NCBI GenBank assembly: GCA_020056045.1
Contig: JAGVIM010000085.1
Coordinates: 1 to 11,932, forward strand
Origin: Nanobdellota archaeon
Lineage (GTDB): Archaea > Nanobdellota > Nanobdellia > Pacearchaeales > GW2011-AR1
Direction: 5' to 3'
Length of the DNA stretch: 11,932 nt
Below are positions 1 through 6,190 of this stretch, piece after piece; within the stretch, counting starts at the first letter, position 1; each line of letters begins with the position of its first letter. The position numbers and the translations under genes were made by a program. The notes below the pieces were generated by a model. That model was not told the DNA's origin and searched no databases. It saw only the letters and a program-made list of their open reading frames with translations.

Positions 1-13
1 ATCTGTTTTATAA

Positions 14-592
14 TTAAAATAAAACAACTAGTCCATAATATCCAAGTAAAGCAAGACCAGTTGTATAAATCATATTTCCAATTGTTAATGGAATAGCCAT
101 TTTCCAATAAGGGTATCTTCCAAGTCCTAAAGGTAAGATAATAAGATCATTAGGTATTGGGATAATTGCACCATATATAAATAAAAAAAATGGCATTAAC
201 CAAGATCTTTTTGAACAAATAATACGAATTTTATTAAATATTTTCTGAACCTTATGGGGTAAAACTTCTTTTCCCTTATATCCTATAAAATAAGTTATAG
301 AATCTCCGAGTGCTAGCCCCAAACCTCCTATTATTCCTAGTAAAAATGGATTTAATCCTCCTGCTCCAAATGTTATTATAAATAAATAATATGGAAAAGG
401 AATAAGTATTGAACTTCCACCTAAAAATGCAACAAAAAATGTTAATAGATAGCTATTTTGTATTCCAATTGTTTCAGTTATTTTTATAGGTGAAACTTTG
501 ATTAAAACAATTGACCATAAAATAAAAAATAAAATAAATATAAAAATAATTAAATTTTTTTTAGTTAATTTAAAATATTTTTTTACAGCCAT
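14..592 (-). CDS. VTT/DedA-family (SNARE-associated type) membrane protein
   Basis: The 192-residue protein is strongly hydrophobic, with about five or six membrane segments (roughly residues 13-33, 48-62, 66-80, 83-105, 130-150 and 163-190) after a basic cytoplasmic N-terminus. The stretch GLALGDSITYFIGYKG (about 91-106) fits the conserved G-x-x-x-G-D-x-x-x-Y-x-x-G element of VTT/DedA proteins, and the later PNDLIILPLGLGRYPYWK fits their second conserved half, where a Pro and an Asp precede a membrane helix. Known relatives act in membrane homeostasis and some flip lipids; the substrate here cannot be read from sequence. The length is usual for the family. A TATA-like element at 613-620 lies about 25 nt before the ATG and no SD motif is visible, so the gene is probably leaderless. 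It lies downstream of the tRNA on the same strand. Confidence 0.8.
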   Translation of the reverse strand: MAVKKYFKLTKKNLIIFIFILFFILWSIVLIKVSPIKITETIGIQNSYLLTFFVAFLGGSSILIPFPYYLFIITFGAGGLNPFLLGIIGGLGLALGDSITYFIGYKGKEVLPHKVQKIFNKIRIICSKRSWLMPFFLFIYGAIIPIPNDLIILPLGLGRYPYWKMAIPLTIGNMIYTTGLALLGYYGLVVLF

Positions 593-612
593 TAAATAAT
601 ATATATTTTACA

Positions 613-620
613 GTATATAA
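613..620 (-). promoter_or_regulatory. TATA box of the VTT/DedA gene
   Basis: The minus strand reads TTATATAC, centred 24.5 nt before the ATG at 592. This is the spacing expected when an archaeal transcript starts at or next to its start codon. AT-richness makes any single box uncertain. Confidence 0.45.
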
Positions 621-644
621 TTCTTATCTAGTTTAAAATATTAT

Positions 645-650
645 AAAAAA
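645..650 (-). terminator. oligo-T terminator of tRNA-Leu
   Basis: Immediately after the tRNA discriminator base the minus strand runs TTTTTT. Archaeal RNA polymerase terminates at such U-runs, so this is a likely 3' end for the tRNA precursor. Confidence 0.5.
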
Positions 651-735
651 TGCGGGAGGTAAGATTTGAACTTACGTAGGCACTAAGCACACAGGATCTT
701 AAGTCCTGCCCCTTTGACCACTCGGGAACCCCCGC
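651..735 (-). tRNA. tRNA-Leu (anticodon UAA), no encoded CCA
   Basis: The minus strand folds into a class II tRNA. The acceptor arm GCGGGGG pairs with CTCCCGC (one G-U). The D arm is CCC/GGG around GAGTGGTCAAA. The anticodon stem CAGGA/TCCTG carries loop CTTAAGA, giving anticodon TAA, which reads UUA. A variable arm of about 16 nt precedes the T arm GTAAG-TTCAAAT-CTTAC. The discriminator is A, as in leucine tRNAs. The long variable arm and anticodon together identify leucine. The bases after the discriminator are T-rich, so CCA must be added after transcription. No intron interrupts the anticodon loop. UUA is a frequent leucine codon in AT-rich genes such as those around it. Confidence 0.95.
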
Positions 736-756
736 ATACAAAAAGCAAAGAAATTC

Positions 757-764
757 AATTTAAA
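757..764 (-). promoter_or_regulatory. putative TATA box of tRNA-Leu
   Basis: The minus strand has AATTTAAA/TTTAAATT-type sequence centred about 25 nt upstream of the mature tRNA 5' end (735), the usual archaeal TATA position if the transcript starts close to the mature end. Confidence 0.4.
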
Positions 765-774
765 AAAGCTTTGT

Positions 775-796
775 TTTGTATTTTTAACCATACAAA
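775..796. repeat. 7-bp inverted repeat between tRNA-Leu and nucleotidase promoters
   Basis: TTTGTAT (775-781) and ATACAAA (790-796) are perfect reverse complements around an 8-nt spacer. The repeat lies between the two divergent promoters and abuts the TATA-like element of the gene at 828, so it could be a regulator site. Short AT-rich repeats are common by chance here. Confidence 0.3.
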
Positions 797-798
797 TC

Positions 799-806
799 AT
801 TAAAAA
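799..806 (+). promoter_or_regulatory. TATA-like box of the HAD nucleotidase gene
   Basis: ATTAAAAA is centred 25.5 nt before the ATG at 828. No SD motif lies before that ATG, which fits a leaderless transcript. Confidence 0.4.
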
Positions 807-827
807 ACTCTTTTTTTAATTAATTAG

Positions 828-1439
828 ATGGTTGTTGAATTAGAAACCCTGGGCATTGATATTGATGAAGTACTCGCAGATACTTTAAACAGTTTTCTTG
901 GTTTTTATAATCCTCGTAATGAAACTGATTTTAAAAGACAAGAATTTTATGTTTATAATGATTGGGGAAAAATAATGGGAGTTTCAGAACAACATGCCAT
1001 GTCTGAATTTCATGAGTTTATGTTTTCTCCAGGGGGATTAACAATACCGATAATTTCAGGTTCACAACAGGCAATAGCTAGCTTAAGAACAAGATATCAA
1101 TTAGTTTCTCCAACCTATAGATCTACTTGTTTTGAAGATATTACTAAAAAATATTTAGATTCTAATTTTCAAAGAGCAATATCTTCAGTTGAATTTGCAA
1201 ATCATTATTCTACAAATGGTGGACAAAAATTATCAAAAGCAGATCTAGCAAGGAAGATGGGTTTTACAAGACTTGTAGAAGATCAAATTCATGCAGCCAT
1301 TGAATGTGCTGAGGTGGGTGTAAAAGTTTATCTTTTAAAATCTCCTTGGAATGAAAATGTTCCTCTGCCAACTGATTTACCCATATTTGGACCTTTTAAT
1401 AATTGGCCAGAAATAACTACTGAATTAATGAGAAATTAA
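828..1439 (+). CDS. HAD-superfamily 5'-nucleotidase-like hydrolase (NT5C-type)
   Basis: This 203-residue protein begins with the HAD nucleophile motif DIDEVLADT: D11 is the expected phosphoryl-accepting aspartate and D13 the acid/base. A late LVEDQIHAAIECAEVG segment, with E151 and D152, is the HAD motif IV magnesium-binding acidic pair, followed by VYLLKSPWNE, which resembles the strand after motif IV in cytosolic deoxyribonucleotidase (NT5C) relatives. A lysine-bearing SKADLARKMG segment before it is the probable motif III. The alpha-helical insert after motif I is the cap. The likely reaction is nucleoside monophosphate dephosphorylation, acting in nucleotide turnover, but the substrate is inferred only from family resemblance. 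The start is the first Met before the motif and has a TATA-like box at the leaderless distance. It converges on the 83-aa membrane protein gene with a 7-nt gap. Confidence 0.75.
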   Translation: MVVELETLGIDIDEVLADTLNSFLGFYNPRNETDFKRQEFYVYNDWGKIMGVSEQHAMSEFHEFMFSPGGLTIPIISGSQQAIASLRTRYQLVSPTYRSTCFEDITKKYLDSNFQRAISSVEFANHYSTNGGQKLSKADLARKMGFTRLVEDQIHAAIECAEVGVKVYLLKSPWNENVPLPTDLPIFGPFNNWPEITTELMRN

Positions 1440-1446
1440 CAAGAAC

Positions 1447-1698
1447 CTAATTTCTATAGATTTTTTTAATCCAAATCTTCTTAAAAAATTGAATTGTTAG
1501 AGTAGATAATATAAAACCTACAACAGGAACTATCGCACTTAACCAGGGGCTAGGAGCATTGATACTAAACAGAAATATTACAATAATGAAATAGGTTAAG
1601 GTTGCAATTATAATTCTTCTTGTTTTACTTGTCTCCCAAGTTTTATCTATCTCAACTTTCTTATTTCTTTCTTTTATGGCCTCTATTTCTTTTTTCAT
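1447..1698 (-). CDS. small two-helix membrane protein, function unknown
   Basis: The 83-residue protein has a charged N-terminal helix (about 1-27, rich in K/E/R, containing VEIDKTWETSKTRR), then two hydrophobic segments (about 28-46 and 51-70) separated by a short NAPSPW loop, and a basic tail. This predicts a helical hairpin with both ends in the cytoplasm by the positive-inside rule. From memory, similar charged-helix plus two-TM proteins occur in DPANN archaea and candidate-phyla bacteria, but I know of no assigned function. It starts 6 nt after the stop of the zinc-ribbon gene (1705-1878) on the same strand, so the two are probably one transcript. A weak SD-like GGGTG (1710-1714) sits inside the end of that gene, 11 nt before this ATG. 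Confidence 0.75.
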   Translation of the reverse strand: MKKEIEAIKERNKKVEIDKTWETSKTRRIIIATLTYFIIVIFLFSINAPSPWLSAIVPVVGFILSTLTIQFFKKIWIKKIYRN

Positions 1699-1704
1699 GT
1701 TTAC

Positions 1705-1878
1705 TTAAGCACCCTTTATCTTTGCTTTTTCAATCCATTTATCCTGTTTTTGACAATCAGGACATACAAAAATAAATTCAGCTTTTTTGTTTAAATCAAG
1801 AACCTTAAGCATAGTTCCTTTTAATTTTCCAAATTCTTCAAAAATATTTTCATTGCAGATTGCACACTCTTTTTTCAT
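1705..1878 (-). CDS. 57-aa zinc-ribbon protein (four-cysteine), function unknown
   Basis: A short frame encodes 57 residues with two CxxC knuckles: C5-x2-C8 near the N-terminus and C39-x2-C42 later. Both sit in typical zinc-ribbon settings (ECAICNE and FVCPDCQK). The 30-residue spacer is largely beta-prone and the C-terminus is basic (WIEKAKIKGA). Four appropriately spaced cysteines in a frame of this length, with an ATG at the leaderless distance from a strong TATA box, argue for a real gene. Such mini zinc ribbons bind nucleic acid or act as partner subunits; which applies here is unknown. It is the first gene of a two-gene unit with the two-TM protein and diverges from argS, sharing its promoter element. 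Confidence 0.78.
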   Translation of the reverse strand: MKKECAICNENIFEEFGKLKGTMLKVLDLNKKAEFIFVCPDCQKQDKWIEKAKIKGA

Positions 1879-1897
1879 AATAATATAAACCCCCTAA

Positions 1898-1908
1898 GTT
1901 TTATAAAC
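1898..1908. promoter_or_regulatory. shared bidirectional TATA box (zinc-ribbon gene / argS)
   Basis: GTTTTATAAAC contains the perfect 8-bp palindrome TTTATAAA (1900-1907). Its centre (1903.5) is exactly 25.5 nt from the argS ATG at 1929 and exactly 25.5 nt from the opposite-strand ATG at 1878. One TATA box could therefore serve both genes, each as a leaderless transcript. No SD motif precedes either start. Confidence 0.65.
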
Positions 1909-1928
1909 ATATTCTTATTAATTATTCT

Positions 1929-3716
1929 ATGTTCAAAGAGGAAATAATTAAACTGCTTGTTAAAGAAACAAGACTTCGAGAAGAAGAACTTGTTAATTTA
2001 ATTGAAATTCCTCCAAATCCTGAACTTGGAGATTATTCTTTTCCTTGTTTTATTCTTTCTAAAAGAGAGAAAAAAGCACCCAATCAAATAGCAGAACATT
2101 TTGCAAAGCAAATAAAGCTTCCAAAAGAAATAGAATCTGTTAGGGCAACAGGTCCTTATCTTAATTTTTTTATTAATAAAAAAATTCTTGCAGAACAAAT
2201 ACTTAAAATAAATTCTAATTTTGGAAAGAGTTCTGTTGGAAAAAAACATAAAATAGTTATTGATTTTTCAGCTCCAAACATAGGAAAGCCAATGCATATT
2301 GGTCACATAAGGTCAACTATTTTAGGAGATTCTATGATGAGAATTTATAATTTCTTAGATTATAGCCCAATTGGAATAAATTATCTAGGAGATACAGGAC
2401 TTCACATAGGAAAATTAATTGTTGCCCATGAATTATGGTTAGATAAAGCAGCACTGAAAAAAGATCCTGTTCAAGAATTATTAAGACTTTATGTTAAATT
2501 TTGTGAAAAAGAAAAATCAGAAGTAGTTGAAGGTGCAGATGCAGATGAAGAGTTTTCTAACAATGAATGGACAAATAAAGCAAAAGAAAAATTAAAGTTA
2601 CTTGAACTTGGAGATAAAACAGCCCATAAAATTTGGGAAGATATACAAAAATCTTCTGGAAAAGGTTTTGATAAAGTATATAATTTATTAAAAGTAAATT
2701 TTAATGAAACTACTGGTCAAAGCAAATTTTCAGAAAAGGGAAAAGAAATTGTAATGAATGCCCTAAAAGCAGGTATTGCAAAAAGAGAAACAGATAATGC
2801 AGTCTATGTTCAAATTGATAAAAATAATCCAGATTCAAAAAAATATATTCTTAGGTCAAATCAAACTGCTTCCTATATTACTCAGGATTTGGGTGCAGCA
2901 GTTGAAAGATATAAAAAATATAAGTTTGAAAAAATGATTTATGTAACTGATTTTAGACAATCTGGGCATTTTTCTGCCTTATTTACAATATTAAAAACAT
3001 TGGATTTTGATTTTTCAGATAATATGTTTCATCTAGGGTTTGGTACAGTTAAATTTGGAAATGAAATAATAGCCTCAAGAACAGGAAACATAATCTTATT
3101 AGAAGATGTATTAAATAGAACAATTGAAAAAGCAAAAGAAGAAATAAATAAAAGAAAAACAAAAGGAGATCCAACAAAAGTTGGAGTAGGTGCAATTAAA
3201 TATATTATTCTTAAAAACGAGCCAATAAAAGATGTTCAGTTTTCTTGGGAACAAGCCTTGTCTTTTGAAGGAAACACAGGGCCTTATCAACAATATTCCT
3301 ATGCAAGAGCAAGTTCGATAATAAAAAAAGCAAAAAGCAAAAATTTTAACAAAGCAAAAATAGATCTAAAAAAATATAATCTAGCAAAAGAGGAAATAGC
3401 ATTAATAAAAAAAATATCTGATTTTCCAGAAATAGTAATTCAAGCAGGAGATAAAATGAATCCTGCTTTAATTGCAAATTACAGTCATGAATTATGCCAA
3501 ACATTCAATGAATTTTATCATAATTGCCCTGTTTTAAATCCAGAAAAAGACAAATCTTTTTCAGTCTCTCCAAATCCAAAAAAACAAGGATTTGAAGATG
3601 ATAAAGATAACAATAAAGAAACAGAAGCCTTTCGTTTAAGATTAGTAGATAGCTTCAGAACAACACTTGAAAATGCACTTTATCTTCTTGGCATTGAAGT
3701 AATGAATGAGATGTGA
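1929..3716 (+). CDS. argS: arginyl-tRNA synthetase
   Basis: The 595-residue class I synthetase charges tRNA-Arg in the cytoplasm. Residues 1-100 form the Add-1-type N-terminal tRNA-binding domain (ending RATGPYLNFFIN). The catalytic core has the signature SAPNIGKPMHIGHIRST with HIGH at 123-126. As in many ArgRSs there is no canonical KMSKS; the equivalent loop reads ASRTG (382-386), after FGTVKFGNEI. The DALR-type anticodon-binding domain begins near YSYARASSII and ends LYLLGIEV. Length is normal (about 550-600). Residues about 537-567 carry a charged stretch before the last helix that looks longer than in common ArgRSs. The ATG is 25.5 nt from a palindromic TATA box shared with the divergent zinc-ribbon gene. 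No SD is present, so it is probably leaderless. Confidence 0.95.
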   Translation: MFKEEIIKLLVKETRLREEELVNLIEIPPNPELGDYSFPCFILSKREKKAPNQIAEHFAKQIKLPKEIESVRATGPYLNFFINKKILAEQILKINSNFGKSSVGKKHKIVIDFSAPNIGKPMHIGHIRSTILGDSMMRIYNFLDYSPIGINYLGDTGLHIGKLIVAHELWLDKAALKKDPVQELLRLYVKFCEKEKSEVVEGADADEEFSNNEWTNKAKEKLKLLELGDKTAHKIWEDIQKSSGKGFDKVYNLLKVNFNETTGQSKFSEKGKEIVMNALKAGIAKRETDNAVYVQIDKNNPDSKKYILRSNQTASYITQDLGAAVERYKKYKFEKMIYVTDFRQSGHFSALFTILKTLDFDFSDNMFHLGFGTVKFGNEIIASRTGNIILLEDVLNRTIEKAKEEINKRKTKGDPTKVGVGAIKYIILKNEPIKDVQFSWEQALSFEGNTGPYQQYSYARASSIIKKAKSKNFNKAKIDLKKYNLAKEEIALIKKISDFPEIVIQAGDKMNPALIANYSHELCQTFNEFYHNCPVLNPEKDKSFSVSPNPKKQGFEDDKDNNKETEAFRLRLVDSFRTTLENALYLLGIEVMNEM

Positions 3717-3733
3717 ATAAAAACATTTATATA

Positions 3734-3750
3734 TAACTAATGTATAGTTA
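3734..3750. promoter_or_regulatory. candidate operator of the toxin-antitoxin unit
   Basis: TAACTA (3734-3739) and TAGTTA (3745-3750) form a perfect 6-bp inverted repeat around ATGTA. The repeat lies between an upstream TTTATATA stretch (3726-3734) and a TATA-like ATATAATA (3753-3760) about 24 nt before the antitoxin ATG. Autorepression by the antitoxin at such a site is usual for toxin-antitoxin units. That role is inferred from position, not demonstrated. Confidence 0.4.
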
Positions 3751-3779
3751 ACATATAATAAATTATATATTTATTCAAC

Positions 3780-4007
3780 ATGTCAGAAGAATCAACAATC
3801 CTTTTGGATAAAAAAACAATAGAAATGCTTAAACAAGCAAAAGAACATCCCAGACAAACCTATAATGAATTATTGGAAAAAATGGCAAAAATATTCATTA
3901 AAATGAAAGAAAGAAATCAATATGATGAATTTTTGCATAAAATACAACAGTCAAAAATGAGAGAGCTTTGGGATAACAAGGCTGATGAGGTATGGGATAA
4001 TGCATAA
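3780..4007 (+). CDS. antitoxin of a MazF/PemK-type module (RHH-like N-terminus)
   Basis: This 75-residue protein directly precedes and overlaps a MazF/PemK-type toxin gene, which is the main evidence for its role. Residues 5-40 (STILLDKKTIEMLKQA, then TYNELLEKMAKIF) follow the strand-helix-helix pattern of ribbon-helix-helix DNA-binding antitoxins: a short hydrophobic strand, then two amphipathic helices. The tail ends MRELWDNKADEVWDNA, an acidic, tryptophan-containing peptide of the kind archaeal antitoxins use to wrap the toxin and block its RNA-binding groove. It should dimerise, bind its own promoter (see 3734-3750) and neutralise the toxin. The ATG has a TATA-like element about 24 nt upstream and no SD, so it is probably leaderless. 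Confidence 0.75.
   Translation: MSEESTILLDKKTIEMLKQAKEHPRQTYNELLEKMAKIFIKMKERNQYDEFLHKIQQSKMRELWDNKADEVWDNA
3987..3991 (+). promoter_or_regulatory. ribosome binding site deciding the toxin start
   Basis: GAGGT inside the 3' end of the antitoxin gene lies 8 nt before the ATG at 4000, an ideal SD distance. It favours 4000 over the upstream in-frame ATG at 3985, which has no such motif in the right place. Confidence 0.6.
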
Positions 4008-4302
4008 ATTTGGAGAAGTAATTCTAGCAGAGGTGCAATATACAGATACCTTTGAGGTGAAAACAAGACCTGCATTAGTTCTTTTTGAAGAATTTGGGAA
4101 TTTAGTTGTCGCAGGAATAACTACAAATATTGAAATGAAAGGAGTTCCTTTATTAAAAAAAGAAGGTGCAATAAAAGATAGTGTTATAAAATTAAATTAT
4201 ATTTTTACAATATCTGAGAAAATGGTAAAAAAAGTTTTATTTTCAATTTCAAACGAGAAAAAACAATTAGTAAAAAACGAATTATTAAAAAGGATAAATT
4301 AA
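4000..4302 (+). CDS. MazF/PemK-family toxin (endoribonuclease)
   Basis: The N-terminus MHKFGEVILAEVQYTD, then KTRPALVLFEEFGNLVVAGITTN, matches the MazF/PemK fold: the 'G-x-I-V/L-x-x-x-x-x-Y-T-D' opening strand, the K-x-R-P-A-L-V strand carrying the conserved Arg, and a later Thr-rich I-T-T-N strand. These proteins are dimeric, sequence-specific mRNA interferases. The usual basic and hydroxyl active-site residues (R and T in these two motifs) are retained, so it appears intact. With the start at 4000 it is 100 residues, close to the family norm, and overlaps the antitoxin stop by 8 nt (ATGCATAA), indicating coupled translation. An in-frame ATG at 3985 would add MRYGI but lacks an SD. Confidence 0.82.
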   Translation: MHKFGEVILAEVQYTDTFEVKTRPALVLFEEFGNLVVAGITTNIEMKGVPLLKKEGAIKDSVIKLNYIFTISEKMVKKVLFSISNEKKQLVKNELLKRIN

Positions 4303-4346
4303 GGTTAGGGATTAGATGTCAATCTATATCTTTAATCATAGTTTAA

Positions 4347-4354
4347 TTTAAAAA
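4347..4354 (+). promoter_or_regulatory. TATA box of the 141-aa orphan gene
   Basis: TTTAAAAA is centred 25.5 nt before the ATG at 4376. No SD is visible, which suggests a leaderless start and transcription separate from the toxin-antitoxin unit. Confidence 0.4.
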
Positions 4355-4375
4355 TGAAATTCTTATAAGATTTTA

Positions 4376-4801
4376 ATGCCAAATAGTAATTTAGGATCAT
4401 TTGAAAGATTGGAAGACTTAATTTCAAGAAAAAAATTAGGTTTTTTAGGAGAGCATATTTTAGAAATAATTCAGGATTTAGTCTCTTGTCCTAGAATAAT
4501 TCAAAAACAAAGAACTGACTCTGAAGAAGTATATGAATATTTAAAGGCAAGGGAAATAACAATTGAATTTTCACAATATGGTTCTTCTTCAGAAAGAACT
4601 GTAGGTCTCGATAGAAATTTTACTCTATTTTCAGAAATTACCGGTGCAGCATTTACACAAGGCCCAATGCATTTTTACTGGAATGGCAGTTTTGAAGGAT
4701 TGGAATTTGAAATACAAAAAGATGTAAGAATCTTAAATAATCAATTTGGATTTACGATTCATAATAAAGGATATAATCCTGCAGGAAATGTTAGAGTTTA
4801 A
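4376..4801 (+). CDS. hypothetical protein, 141 aa, no recognised family
   Basis: I do not recognise this protein. Residues 1-65 look helical and charged (SFERLEDLISRKKLGFLGEHILEI, then EEVYEYLKAREI). Residues 66-141 look beta-rich, with alternating aromatic and polar residues (FTLFSEITGAAF, MHFYWNGSFEG, FGFTIHNKGYNP). There are no membrane segments or signal peptide, and a single cysteine (near residue 38), so no metal site is apparent. Codon use and base composition match its neighbours, and it has its own TATA box at the leaderless distance, so it is very likely expressed. It lies between the toxin-antitoxin pair and the methylthiotransferase gene, 47 nt before the latter, but nothing ties it functionally to either. 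Confidence 0.6.
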   Translation: MPNSNLGSFERLEDLISRKKLGFLGEHILEIIQDLVSCPRIIQKQRTDSEEVYEYLKAREITIEFSQYGSSSERTVGLDRNFTLFSEITGAAFTQGPMHFYWNGSFEGLEFEIQKDVRILNNQFGFTIHNKGYNPAGNVRV

Positions 4802-4818
4802 ACTAACTCAATCAAAAC

Positions 4819-4827
4819 TTCTAAAAA
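4819..4827 (+). promoter_or_regulatory. TATA-like box of the methylthiotransferase gene
   Basis: TTCTAAAAA is centred about 26 nt before the ATG at 4849, the leaderless geometry seen elsewhere in the window. No SD precedes that ATG. The match to a TATA box is moderate. Confidence 0.35.
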
Positions 4828-4848
4828 CCCTCTCTTCTAAAATTATTT

Positions 4849-6165
4849 ATGTCTAATGATAATTATATCTTCATCGAAACCTATGGTTGTTCAGCCAATC
4901 AAAACAATTCAGAAATAATAAAAGGAATTCTAAAAACTTCAGGCTATGAAATAACTAATAATGATAAAATAGCAGATATTATTATTATTAATACTTGTAT
5001 TGTTAAAGGAAAAACCGAAAGTAAAATAAAAAGAAGAATACAAGATGTAAGCAAGATTTATCCAAATAAATTGTTAATCATCTCAGGCTGCATGCCTGAA
5101 ACAGATAAACAATCAATTTCCAATATAAATCCAAATGCTCTTCTTCTAGGAATTCATCATACAAAAGATATAGCTAAATTAATAAAAGATTATAGTGAAA
5201 ACGAGTTAGATAAAAAGAAACAAGAATATTATCTTTCAAAACAAAAAGAAGAAAAACTCTGTTCACCGAAAATCTCAAATAATAAATTAATATCAATTAT
5301 TCAAATTAGCGAGGGTTGTTTAGGCCAGTGTTCGTTCTGTAAAACTCGCATTGCAAAAGGAGCACTTTTCTCTTATCCTCAAGATAAAATTATAAATCAA
5401 ATTGAATCAGATTTAAATCAAGGAGCAAAAGAAGTTTGGATAACAAGTCAAGACAATGCAAGCTATGGTCTTGATAGAGGAAAAAATGAACTTCCTGAAT
5501 TATTAAATAAAATCCTTTCCTTAAAACATAATTTTAAATTAAGATTAGGGATGATGAATCCTAACAATCTTGTTCAAATTCAAGATGAAATATTGAAATT
5601 ATACCATTCTCCTAAGATGTATAAATTTCTTCATATTCCAATACAATCTACAAGTAATAATGTTCTAAAAGATATGAACCGGCCTTACAAAATTGAAATA
5701 GCAGAACAAATAATAAACAAATTCAAGCAAGAATTTCCAGATATAACTATAGCAACAGATATTATTGTTGGTTATCCAAAAGAAACAGAACAAGATAACA
5801 AAAAAAATATTGAATTTATAAATAAATTCAAGCCAGATGTTTTAAATCTTTCAAAGTTTTCAAGTCATAAACAAACAAAAGCAGGAGAATTAAAAACTTT
5901 AGATATAAAAATAATTAATAAAAGATCATCTGAATTAATGGAACTCCATAGAAAAACTGCAGAACAAAATAAACAAAAATTCCTAAACAAGGAAATAAAA
6001 GTTTTTGTAAACTCAAAAACAAAAATTCAAAATATTTACGAAGCAAGAGATAAAAATTATAATATTGTTCTCATAAAATCTGAAGATAAATCAGTTATCG
6101 GAAAAAACCTTAATGTAAAAATAATTCAAGTTGGTGTTCACCATATGATTTCTGAAATTATTTAA
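4849..6165 (+). CDS. tRNA-t6A37 methylthiotransferase (archaeal/CDKAL1-type MiaB family)
   Basis: This radical-SAM enzyme, 438 residues, is of the family that converts t6A37 to ms2t6A in tRNAs decoding ANN codons, at the position next to the anticodon. The N-terminal UPF0004 domain has its three cluster cysteines, C14 (TYGCSANQN), C50 (INTCIVKG) and C81 (SGCMPE), for an auxiliary 4Fe-4S cluster. The radical-SAM motif is C157-x3-C161-x2-C164 in SEGCLGQCSFC. Downstream elements WITSQD, HIPIQS and ATDIIVGYP are typical of MiaB-like enzymes. Residues about 380-438 form a TRAM RNA-binding domain. The IVKGKTESK and HIPIQS features favour the archaeal/eukaryotic t6A branch over bacterial MiaB; the branch call is from memory of the family. 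It carries its own TATA-like box and ends at a T-rich stretch. Confidence 0.9.
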   Translation: MSNDNYIFIETYGCSANQNNSEIIKGILKTSGYEITNNDKIADIIIINTCIVKGKTESKIKRRIQDVSKIYPNKLLIISGCMPETDKQSISNINPNALLLGIHHTKDIAKLIKDYSENELDKKKQEYYLSKQKEEKLCSPKISNNKLISIIQISEGCLGQCSFCKTRIAKGALFSYPQDKIINQIESDLNQGAKEVWITSQDNASYGLDRGKNELPELLNKILSLKHNFKLRLGMMNPNNLVQIQDEILKLYHSPKMYKFLHIPIQSTSNNVLKDMNRPYKIEIAEQIINKFKQEFPDITIATDIIVGYPKETEQDNKKNIEFINKFKPDVLNLSKFSSHKQTKAGELKTLDIKIINKRSSELMELHRKTAEQNKQKFLNKEIKVFVNSKTKIQNIYEARDKNYNIVLIKSEDKSVIGKNLNVKIIQVGVHHMISEII

Positions 6166-6173
6166 TAAAAATT

Positions 6174-6187
6174 ATTTATTTTTTCTT
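6174..6187 (+). terminator. T-rich terminator after the methylthiotransferase gene
   Basis: Eight nucleotides after the stop codon the plus strand has a T-rich run (TTTATTTTTTCTT-like), a plausible archaeal oligo-U termination zone before the promoter of the next gene. Confidence 0.35.
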
Positions 6188-6190
6188 AAA

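Noticed and set aside
1998..2249. Open frame on the minus strand inside argS
   Set aside because: It is antisense to a confidently identified synthetase, has low-complexity F/Y/K/I-rich composition typical of AT-rich antisense frames, and has no promoter signal.
3111..3293. Minus-strand open frame inside argS
   Set aside because: It is antisense to the catalytic/anticodon region and is biased toward F, I, C and N; no domain is visible.
3753..3768. ATATAAT-AA-ATTATAT palindrome before the antitoxin start
   Set aside because: It consists only of A and T and overlaps the TATA-like box; such palindromes are expected by chance at this composition.
3985..3999. Upstream ATG for the toxin (adds MRYGI)
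   Set aside because: GAGGT lies 8 nt before the ATG at 4000 and overlaps the 3985 codon region. Family members also begin near the FGEVILAEV strand.
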